Positions 16,757 through 22,613 of a stretch of DNA of 33,474 nucleotides are shown here, piece by piece. Both the position numbers and the translations under genes were made by a program. Position 1 is the stretch's first letter. Each line of letters begins with the position of its first letter. The notes below the pieces were generated by a model. It did no database searches, was not told the DNA's origin, and saw nothing but the letters and a program-made list of their open reading frames with translations. The DNA comes from Azonexus sp. (GTDB lineage: Bacteria; Pseudomonadota; Gammaproteobacteria; Burkholderiales; Rhodocyclaceae): NCBI GenBank assembly GCA_030691385.1, contig JAUYEI010000089.1, positions 1-33,474 of the forward strand, given 5' to 3'.

Positions 16757-17229
16757 TTACAACGTGGCGGATTGGTACCGACACCCCCGATTACACGGCG
16801 GAAGACTTGGGAGGAATTGGAGCCAAAACGACCGGAGGACGCTGGAACCGCAAAGGGACGGCCCTGGTGTATACCGCCAGTAGCCGAGCCTTGGCCTGCC
16901 TGGAAACCATCGTGCATTTAAGCGCCGGGGGCTTGCCGCTCAATCGCTATCTGGTACGGTTCGAGATTCCGAATGTCGTTTGGGCGAAACGACAGACCCT
17001 GACTGACAAGACCGTGCCGGTCGGTTGGGATGCCCTGCCCGCCGGCAAGGTCAGTCTTGACATCGGTGATCAGTGGGTAAGTAGCGGCGCTAGCTGCATC
17101 TTCGAAGTACCCTCGTCGATTGTTTCTGAGGAGTTGAACATTCTCATCAACCCGGCCCACCCGGACGCGGCCAAGATCGTCGCCGTCAAGGTCCGAAAAT
17201 GGCAATACGACGCTCGGATAAAGCCTTAA
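16753..17229 (+). CDS. RES-domain toxin (NAD-degrading)
   Basis: 158 residues, a single RES domain. Its hallmarks are present: GGRWNRKGTALVYTASSRAL with Arg30 and Tyr40, LETIVHL with Glu51, and PSSIVSEELNILINPAHPD near the C-terminus. Characterised RES toxins deplete cellular NAD+ by phosphorolysis or hydrolysis. It is intact and coupled to the DUF2384 antitoxin. The module lies between two 72-bp direct repeats, and its codon use is less GC-biased than that of neighbouring housekeeping genes. Both features suggest acquisition as a unit. Confidence 0.93.
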   Translation: MITTWRIGTDTPDYTAEDLGGIGAKTTGGRWNRKGTALVYTASSRALACLETIVHLSAGGLPLNRYLVRFEIPNVVWAKRQTLTDKTVPVGWDALPAGKVSLDIGDQWVSSGASCIFEVPSSIVSEELNILINPAHPDAAKIVAVKVRKWQYDARIKP

Positions 17230-17245
17230 ACGGGTACCACCAGAA

Positions 17246-17335
17246 ATGCTGGAGTCCTTGCGCGACTGGGTTCGCGAGAAGGTTTGGGATGCCGAACTTG
17301 GCAAAGCCATCCCTGGAGAGCCACAAGAACGATGA
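17246..17335 (+). other. Short ORF of uncertain status
   Basis: A 29-codon ORF (MLESLRDWVREKVWDAELGK and nine more residues), 16 nt after the RES toxin stop and 15 nt before the second direct repeat. No clear ribosome binding site and no recognised family. It may be the tail of a lost gene. Confidence 0.2.
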
Positions 17336-17349
17336 CCTCCGGGTGAAGG

Positions 17350-17421
17350 CCACGGTCAACCGGAAAAAATGGCCAAAATTGAAATGGGGTTGAGGCACTG
17401 GCAAAGCCAAATCAATCAGAC
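17350..17421 (+). repeat. Right 72-bp direct repeat flanking the Xre/RES module (contains the dispersed repeat)
   Basis: Same structure and orientation as 16043-16114, ending AAATCAATCAGAC. The 1235 bp between the two repeats hold the whole toxin-antitoxin unit with its promoter. Confidence 0.85.
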
Positions 17422-17426
17422 TTTAA

Positions 17427-17543
17427 GAAAACCGTGGTCTGTCCCCGATTTTCGCCGATTTTCGCAAGGGCTTGCAGGTGGATGAGGTGGTCAATATGGG
17501 GCAGCATGCCATGCACATGAGTTTGGTGAAGGAGGAGATGTGA
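17427..17543 (+). pseudogene. 3' remnant of an unidentified gene
   Basis: An open frame without a start ends at 17543 with DFRKGLQVDEVVNMGQHAMH, then MSLVKEEM. Its last codons carry the GGAGGAG ribosome binding site of the next gene, and its stop overlaps that gene's GTG (ATGTGA). This arrangement is that of a coupled operon whose upstream gene has lost its 5' part. The parent family is not recognised. Confidence 0.45.
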
Positions 17544-17851
17544 TCGACCTATTTTTTGGTGCTTGCGATCTGCTGCGCCCAATTCTATTTTTTGTTTTGC
17601 TTGGCTATGTCCCCATGAAATTTGGGATCGGCTTCGATGTCACCGGAAAGCCGCCGTCTGCTGCAGAGGTTCGTGAAACCAGAACAATGCAGCTACAACG
17701 CATTTCAGAAATCGGATTATCCAGCGTATTCCTGATCCCGATTCGTCTGTTGGTGATCGCTTATTTCACGATCTGGCTGGTCGTGGATATGAGCCCTTGG
17801 CTGTTTGCTGCCCTATTCGTCCTTTCGCTTCTTCCCCTGTATTTCAAATAA
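17540..17851 (+). CDS. Small integral membrane protein, unknown function
   Basis: 103 residues from a GTG preceded by GGAGGAG (17531-17537). Hydrophobic segments lie at about 10-25 (LLRPILFFVLLGYVPM), 60-80 (VFLIPIRLLVIAYFTIWLVV) and 84-102 (PWLFAALFVLSLLPLYF). A charged stretch between the first two (KPPSAAEVRETRTMQLQRIS) is probably cytoplasmic. I recognise no family. Base composition is lower in GC than in the flanking genes. It is the only intact member of what seems to be a broken operon next to tRNA-Asn. It could be an accessory or immunity-type protein, but nothing in the sequence proves that. Confidence 0.7.
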   Translation: MIDLFFGACDLLRPILFFVLLGYVPMKFGIGFDVTGKPPSAAEVRETRTMQLQRISEIGLSSVFLIPIRLLVIAYFTIWLVVDMSPWLFAALFVLSLLPLYFK

Positions 17852-17866
17852 TTGAGGAAAACCTAC

Positions 17867-18031
17867 ATGTCTTGCTCGACCCCACCCCAGACACCGCCAA
17901 GTGATACCGATGGATCGCTACTTGTCTATGCCAACAAATCAGGTACCAGGCAAATAGGGGTCCAGGCAAATAGGGGTCAGACCACGATTCAGCTACGGTG
18001 CCCCAGAAAAGCAAAAAGCCCAGTCTTTTGA
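17867..18031 (+). pseudogene. 5' remnant of an unidentified gene, interrupted by repeats
   Basis: An ATG with GAGGA at a 9-nt spacing, 15 nt after the membrane protein stop, starts MSCSTPPQTPPSDTDGSLLV. After about 26 codons the sequence runs into a tandem repeat and the tRNA-side terminator, giving an accidental end at codon 55. It looks like the beginning of the next gene of the operon, cut off by a deletion or insertion. Confidence 0.4.
17946..17977 (+). repeat. Tandem 16-bp duplication
   Basis: Two perfect adjacent copies of CCAGGCAAATAGGGGT, followed by CAGACC. A related GGTCTGTCCCC lies in inverse orientation at 17436-17446. Sequences of the GGGGTCAGACC type often accompany REP-type mobile repeats. 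Confidence 0.6.
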
Positions 18032-18045
18032 ACTGGGCTTTTTGC
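18011..18045 (-). terminator. Terminator downstream of tRNA-Asn
   Basis: A 14-bp perfect stem (GCAAAAAGCCCAGT and its complement) with a 7-nt loop. The A/T-rich stem base gives a U tract in either direction, so it may work both ways. It begins 10 nt after the tRNA 3' end. Confidence 0.85.
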
Positions 18046-18054
18046 TTGTATTTT

Positions 18055-18130
18055 TGGCTCCCCGACCTGGGCTCGAACCAGGGACCTACGGATTAACAGT
18101 CCGGCGCTCTACCAACTGAGCTATCGAGGA
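18055..18130 (-). tRNA. tRNA-Asn (GTT)
   Basis: 76 nt including an encoded CCA. The acceptor stem is TCCTCGA/TCGGGGA with one G-U pair and discriminator G. The D arm (AGCTCAGTTGGTAGAGC), an anticodon arm with loop CTGTTAATC (anticodon GTT), and a T arm with GGTTCGAGCC are all present. 17230-18031 beside it holds gene debris, as is common at tRNA-linked integration sites. Confidence 0.97.
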
Positions 18131-18230
18131 ACGGTACTGTCGGCCGTGCGGCTGACAGGGCGCGGATTATATACAAATCCGCTGAGAGGCTGCAATAGAG
18201 AGCGTCTTGCAGCGGTGAAAAAATTGAAAA

Positions 18231-19154
18231 TCAGGCTTTTCCGTCATCGACCGCAAGATCGGGGTTTTCGGGCAGGCGCCCGGCTGCCTTGAGGGCGGCT
18301 TGGCGGGATGCGCGCAGCGCCGGCGTTTCGAGGCTGATGCGGCCGAGGGCGCCGGAACGGTAGTCGAGGATCAGGATGGCGGCGGCTCTTTCCATGTCCA
18401 GTTCGCCGCCCCGCCCCTTGATCACGCAGCCGCGTTTTTTGGCGATGGCTTCGATGACGCCGACGGCATCCATGCCTTCGGTGGCAAAGCCGTAGCGCGC
18501 CATGAGCAGCTTGGGGTAGACCTCGAGCAGGTAGTTGGCGAGCCAGGTGCCGACTTCTTCGTCGATGTAGGCATTGATGCCGACGGCGTGGCTGGCGGCG
18601 AGCATGAGGCCGTCGATGGGGTGGTCGATCTTCGGCCACAGCATGCCCGGGGTGTCGTAGAGGGTCAGGCGGTTGCTGATGTCGATGCGCTGCTGGGTCT
18701 TGGTGACGGCCGGCTGGTCGCCGACGGCGGCGACTTTTTTCTTGACCAGCGCGTTCATCAGCGTCGATTTGCCGACGTTGGGGATGCCCATGATCATCAG
18801 GCGCAGCGGCTTGACGGCGTCGTTGCGGTGCGGCGCCAGCTTCTGGGCCAAGCCGGGGATGCGCGCCACGTCGCTGGCTTTCTTGCAGGAGATGGCGACG
18901 GCCTTGACGCCGGGCTGGGCGTCGAAATAGGCCAGCCAGGCCTTGGTCGCTTCCGGGTCGGCCAGATCGGCCTTGTTGAGCAGCTTGAGGCACGGGCGCT
19001 GACGGAAGACGCGCAGCTCGTGGATCATCGGGTTGCTGCTCGCCTGCGGCAGGCGGGCGTCGAGGACTTCGACGACGACGTCGGCCACGGCCAGCGTTTC
19101 GCCGGCCTTCTTGCGGGCCTGGGTCATGTGCCCCGGGAACCATTGGATGGACAT
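18231..19154 (-). CDS. ylqF: Circularly permuted ribosome-assembly GTPase YlqF/RbgA
   Basis: 307 residues. The GTPase motifs come in permuted order: G4 LLNKADL (58-64), G5-like ISCKKASD, then G1 GIPNVGKSTLMN (123-134) and G3 YDTPGMLWP (166-174). The start MSIQWFPGHMTQARKK is the typical family N-terminus. In Bacillus, RbgA acts late in 50S subunit assembly. It begins 17 nt after moaD on the same strand and is probably the last gene of the mobB-moeA-moaD transcript. The tRNA-Asn gene follows in the same direction. Confidence 0.94.
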   Translation of the reverse strand: MSIQWFPGHMTQARKKAGETLAVADVVVEVLDARLPQASSNPMIHELRVFRQRPCLKLLNKADLADPEATKAWLAYFDAQPGVKAVAISCKKASDVARIPGLAQKLAPHRNDAVKPLRLMIMGIPNVGKSTLMNALVKKKVAAVGDQPAVTKTQQRIDISNRLTLYDTPGMLWPKIDHPIDGLMLAASHAVGINAYIDEEVGTWLANYLLEVYPKLLMARYGFATEGMDAVGVIEAIAKKRGCVIKGRGGELDMERAAAILILDYRSGALGRISLETPALRASRQAALKAAGRLPENPDLAVDDGKA

Positions 19155-19171
19155 TATTTTTCTTTCTGTTT

Positions 19172-19420
19172 TCAGCCGCCGGTGACCGGCGGGAAGAAGG
19201 CGATTTCGTCGCCGTCTTTTATTGTGGCATCAAGTTTCGCCATGTCCTGATTGACGGCGCAGCGCAGGTTTTTGGCGGTGGCCAGCTGGTCGCGCCCCTG
19301 GCCGACCAGCCAGTCACGCAGGCCGCCGACGGTGGCGACGCCGGCCGGCAATTCGACGGTTTCGCCGGGCAGGCCGAGGGTTTCCTTGAGGCCGGCGAAG
19401 TAGAGAATCCTGACGCTCAC
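19172..19420 (-). CDS. moaD: Molybdopterin synthase small subunit MoaD
   Basis: 82 residues from a GTG overlapping the moeA stop (GTGA). It is a ubiquitin-like sulfur carrier: VRILYFAGLKETLGLPGETV at the N-terminus, DGDEIAFFPPVTGG at the end. The terminal Gly-Gly becomes the thiocarboxylate that supplies sulfur for molybdopterin. Its partner MoaE is not in the window. Starts further upstream lie inside moeA and are rejected. Confidence 0.94.
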   Translation of the reverse strand: MSVRILYFAGLKETLGLPGETVELPAGVATVGGLRDWLVGQGRDQLATAKNLRCAVNQDMAKLDATIKDGDEIAFFPPVTGG

Positions 19421-20625
19421 GACAGCAGCTCCGCGAAGGATACAAAGCGCACCGTGTCGCCGACGGCGATGGTGTTGCCCGGCGGGTTGAGGACCAGCCC
19501 ATCGCTCCAGCACAACGAGGTGACGACGGCCGAGCCCTGGTTTTTGTACAACTCGACGGCTCCTTGCGCGTTGAGCGAAGCACGGAGGAATTCGAGGCGG
19601 GCGCCATCGGCCCTGCCCCACACCGAGGCGGACGGCAGATTCAGGACGCGCGGCGAAACGCTGGCCGCCCCCTGCAAACGCAGGATGAACGGGCGAACCA
19701 TGGTCAGGAAGGTAACGAAGGCGGCGACCGGATTGCCCGGCAGGCCGAGGAACCAGGCTTTGCCGTCGGCTCTGCGGATTTCGCCGAAGGCCAGCGGCTT
19801 GCCGGGCTTAATGGCGATCTTCCACATGTCGAGTCGGCCTTCGGCTTCGACGGCCGGCTTGACGTGATCTTCCTCGCCGACAGAAACGCCGCCGCTGGTC
19901 AGCACCAGATCGTTGTCGGCGGCGGCGCGGCGCAGGGCGTCGCGAGTGGCTTCGAGCGTATCGGCGACAGCGCCAAGGTCGCGGACTTCGCAGCCCATGC
20001 CTTCGAGCAGCGCACGCAAGGCGTAGCGGTTGGAGTTGTAGATGGCGCCAGGCGGCAGCGGTTCGCCCGGCTGGACGAGTTCGTCGCCGGTGAAGAAGAC
20101 GCCGACGCGGACGCGACGGTAGACCGGCAATTCCGGCAAGCCAGCCGAGGCGGCCAGGGCGATTTCCTGCGGGCGCAGCTTGACGCCGGCCTTGAGGATT
20201 TCGGCACCGACCGAGATGTCTTCGCCGGCCCGGCGGATGTTCTCGCCATCACGCGGGACGTGGTTGATGACCACGCCGTTTTCGCCATGCTCGCAGCGTT
20301 CCTGCATGATCACGGCGTCGGCGCCGGCCGGGACCGGGGCGCCGGTGAAGATGCGGGCGGCCGTGCCCGGCTGCAATGTGGTGCCGACCGTGCCGGCCGG
20401 AATGCGCTGGCTGACCGGCAGGCAGACGCCGGCCGCGGTGATGTCGGCGACGCGCACGGCGTAACCGTCCATGGCCGAGTTGTCGAGCGGCGGGACGGCG
20501 ACGGTGGATTGCTGGGAAACGGCGAGAATGCGGCCGGCGGCGGCGGTAATCGGCAGCGAGCGGATTTCCTCGACCGGCTGGGCGGCGGCCAGCAGTTTTT
20601 TTAGGGCTTCTTCAAAACTCAGCAT
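19417..20625 (-). CDS. moeA: Molybdopterin molybdenumtransferase MoeA
   Basis: 402 residues, normal length. It inserts molybdate into adenylylated molybdopterin. Typical features are PPLDNSAMDGYAVR near the N-terminus, RIFTGAPVPAGADAVIMQE, and VRVGVFFTGDELVQPGEPL. LTSGGVSVGEEDHVK and the substrate-loop GLPGNPVAAFVTF follow, with a C-terminal beta-barrel domain last. It overlaps mobB by 7 bp and moaD by 4 bp, so the three are translationally linked. Confidence 0.96.
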   Translation of the reverse strand: MLSFEEALKKLLAAAQPVEEIRSLPITAAAGRILAVSQQSTVAVPPLDNSAMDGYAVRVADITAAGVCLPVSQRIPAGTVGTTLQPGTAARIFTGAPVPAGADAVIMQERCEHGENGVVINHVPRDGENIRRAGEDISVGAEILKAGVKLRPQEIALAASAGLPELPVYRRVRVGVFFTGDELVQPGEPLPPGAIYNSNRYALRALLEGMGCEVRDLGAVADTLEATRDALRRAAADNDLVLTSGGVSVGEEDHVKPAVEAEGRLDMWKIAIKPGKPLAFGEIRRADGKAWFLGLPGNPVAAFVTFLTMVRPFILRLQGAASVSPRVLNLPSASVWGRADGARLEFLRASLNAQGAVELYKNQGSAVVTSLCWSDGLVLNPPGNTIAVGDTVRFVSFAELLS

Positions 20626-21125
20626 GGGCGGGCCTGCAAATTAAGGTGGTTCATGACGAAATCGGCCATCGCGGCGTAGTCGTTGAGCGGCAGCGTCGGC
20701 AGGCCAGTTTCGATGGCGGCGTCGGTGGCCACGGCGACGATGTCCTTGCGCTCGGGGAAGAGCGGCGGCTTGCCGTTCTCCGGACGGTAGACTTCGAGCT
20801 TGGGCACCGGTTCCTGCTTGAAGCCTTCGATCAGCACGAGGTCGCAGGGCGAGAGGTGGCCGATCAGTTCGTCGAGTGTCGGCTCCGCTTCATCACGCCG
20901 CTCGTGCATGAGCGCCCAGCGGTCGCCGCAGGAGAGCAGCACCTCGGTCGCGCCGGCTTCGCGGTGGCGGTAGGAATCCTTGCCCGGCCGGTCGATGTCG
21001 AACCCGTGATGGGCGTGCTTGATGACCGACACCTTGAGGCCACGCGCCGTTAGCTGGGGGATGAGCTTTTCCAGCAAGGTCGTCTTGCCGGAGCCGGAAT
21101 AACCGGCGATACCGAAAATCTTCAT
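20619..21125 (-). CDS. mobB: Molybdopterin-guanine dinucleotide biosynthesis adaptor MobB
   Basis: 168 residues. P-loop GTP-binding protein with Walker A GYSGSGKTTL (8-17), KHAHHGFDIDRPGKDSYRHR and LVLIEGFKQEPVPKLEV, all typical of MobB. It assists formation of the guanylated molybdenum cofactor. It overlaps moeA by 7 bp and lies 17 nt after the ATP-grasp gene, apparently in one operon. Confidence 0.95.
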   Translation of the reverse strand: MKIFGIAGYSGSGKTTLLEKLIPQLTARGLKVSVIKHAHHGFDIDRPGKDSYRHREAGATEVLLSCGDRWALMHERRDEAEPTLDELIGHLSPCDLVLIEGFKQEPVPKLEVYRPENGKPPLFPERKDIVAVATDAAIETGLPTLPLNDYAAMADFVMNHLNLQARPC

Positions 21126-21142
21126 GGGCGGATTTTAACCGT

Positions 21143-22366
21143 TCAGGCGACGAACACCGGGGCGAAACCGCCGCCCGGCGTCCGGAAATTGGTCGTTTGG
21201 CCCTGGTAGAGGCGGGCGGCGACGAGCTGGATGCGGCCGGCGTAGACGTAGCAGCGGATGTCGGCTTTCATGGTTGCGACTCCCTCCCCTTCAAGGGGAG
21301 GGCTGGGGTGGGGATGGGTTTCGTTGGATGGGGCCGCGCCAAACCCATCCCCCACCCAACCTCCCCCTTGAAGGGGGAGGAGTGAAACGACGTACTCCGA
21401 CGGCGGCGCGATTTCCTGGGCGATGTAGCCGCCGTGCAGGATTTCCTCGAAGACGCGCTTGGTCAGCTTGTCGCCGCGATAGGCGGCGCGGCTGCCGAAA
21501 CCGGCCGGCGGTTTGAAGAACCAGCGCTTGCGCTCGGCCCAGAATTGTTCGCCTTGCTCCGGCGTAACGGCAATGGTTTTCGGGATGCTGGCGAGCAGGG
21601 TCTGGCGGGTGGATTCGGCAACGCCCAGTGCCTGCAGCGCGGCCTCATCGGAGAGCTGCATGAGGTTGCGCTTGTCGGCGTAGAGGGCGTGGGCGCGCGG
21701 ATGCGGCGTGATGACAACGCCACCGGATTCGAAAATTGCCCGAATTTTCCGGTTCACCGTGGCATCGAGGGCAAAGTCGGTCAGGCGGTTGTAGATCAGG
21801 TCGACCGGCAGGCCGGCATGCAAAAGCTGCTCGCCGTCGCTCTCGAACTCGCCCGGATCGGCGACTACGGCGGCGATGCCGTGCTGCTCGAACAATTCCT
21901 TGAAGAGCGCGAACTCGGGGGCGAGAAACTGTTCGGCCGGGTTTTCGTCGACGATGGCGATCCTTCGCAGCGGTGCATCGCCGCGTTCCAGACGCCATTC
22001 CTCGCGGAACATGGCAACGTATTCGTCGCGAATCCGCGCGGCCTCTTCCACCTTGCCATGCGAGGCGAGCAGGTAGGCGTTGAGCAGGCCGCCGCCGGCG
22101 TTGGTGTTGATCTCGATGAGTTTCGGGCCAGCCTCGGTCAGGTGAAAATCGTAGCCCATGAAGACGCCGCGCGATTTGACCGGCAGGCGGGCGATTTCCG
22201 GCGCCTGGGCCAGCGCGTGGCTCTGGTAGGCCGGCATGGCGATGACCGACTCGATGGCCGTGATGATCCCGGCCATGGCCTGCATCGGCCCGGCGGCGAT
22301 GGTGATGTCGGCGCTGGAGAAGAATTGCGGCTGCTGCGCGCGCATTTGCTCGAAGATGGTTTTCAT
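21143..22366 (-). CDS. Probable circularly permuted ATP-grasp protein with in-frame repeat insertions
   Basis: 407 residues. Near the N-terminus KSRGVFMGYDFHLTEAGPKL is followed by IEINTNAGGGLL, the metal-binding ExN element that normally ends an ATP-grasp fold. A Rossmann-like middle domain (RRIAIVDENPAEQF to VDLIYNRLTDF) comes next. Then come ADKRNLMQLSDE, RWFFKPPAGFGSRAAYRGDK and GGYIAQEIAPPSEYVV, resembling the nucleotide-binding half, and the end is QTTNFRTPGGGFAPVF. This order suggests a circularly permuted ATP-grasp ligase; the substrate is unknown. Residues about 328-362 (LPLQGGGWVGDGFG to HPHPSPPLEGEG) are the translated palindromic repeat at 21281-21383, splitting the nucleotide-binding half. 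Residues about 202-214 (TVNRKIRAIFE) come from a diverged 36-bp repeat. It lies between dinG and mobB on one strand. Whether it is still active is open. Confidence 0.75.
   Translation of the reverse strand: MKTIFEQMRAQQPQFFSSADITIAAGPMQAMAGIITAIESVIAMPAYQSHALAQAPEIARLPVKSRGVFMGYDFHLTEAGPKLIEINTNAGGGLLNAYLLASHGKVEEAARIRDEYVAMFREEWRLERGDAPLRRIAIVDENPAEQFLAPEFALFKELFEQHGIAAVVADPGEFESDGEQLLHAGLPVDLIYNRLTDFALDATVNRKIRAIFESGGVVITPHPRAHALYADKRNLMQLSDEAALQALGVAESTRQTLLASIPKTIAVTPEQGEQFWAERKRWFFKPPAGFGSRAAYRGDKLTKRVFEEILHGGYIAQEIAPPSEYVVSLLPLQGGGWVGDGFGAAPSNETHPHPSPPLEGEGVATMKADIRCYVYAGRIQLVAARLYQGQTTNFRTPGGGFAPVFVA
21281..21383. repeat. Palindromic CTCCCC-TTCAAGGGGAG repeat inside a gene
   Basis: 103 bp with inverted arms: CTCCCCTTCAAGGGGAG plus GGGGATGGGTTT on the left, AAACCCATCCCC plus CTCCCCCTTGAAGGGGGAG on the right. 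It belongs to the same family as 1803-2010. It lies within the ATP-grasp gene and is read through in frame. Confidence 0.85.
21727..21762 (-). repeat. Diverged 36-bp repeat inside the ATP-grasp gene
   Basis: In the coding orientation it reads CCACGGTGAACCGGAAAA, then TTCGGGCAATTTTCGAAT. By my count about 26 of 36 positions match the consensus at 2081-2116. Confidence 0.5.
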
Positions 22367-22370
22367 CCGC

Positions 22371-22613
22371 TTAACCTAGAGACCGTAGTTGGACGCGCCT
22401 GATGGCGCGCTCGGGCGGGCGCTTGGCGCGAAGCGACGACGCGGCAGGCCCATGCCTGCAAGGAGAAGCGACAAAGCCAGGCGCCAGCACGGGCGTGCCA
22501 GCGGGCGCGTAGCGGATTCACCGGAACGGCGGGCGTATTCAATCGCGGAAAAGTCAATATTCATCGGGTGTCTAGCGTAATGGCAAGCGGTCAACTGCGG
22601 TTTCTAGGTTTAA
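22371..22613 (-). mobile_element. MITE-like element, copy B
   Basis: 243 bp with terminal inverted repeats of about 24 bp (left TTAACCTAGAGACCGTAGTT, right the inverse of TTAAACCTAGAAACCGCAGTT). The interior is related to copy A at 6782-7014. Non-coding. It lies between dinG and the ATP-grasp gene, and its right end supplies the dinG stop codon (TAA at 22610-22612). Its left end is 4 bp from the ATP-grasp start codon. Confidence 0.7.

Noticed and set aside
17946-17977. Tandem copies as a CRISPR array
   Set aside because: Two 16-bp units directly adjacent with no spacers and no cas genes.
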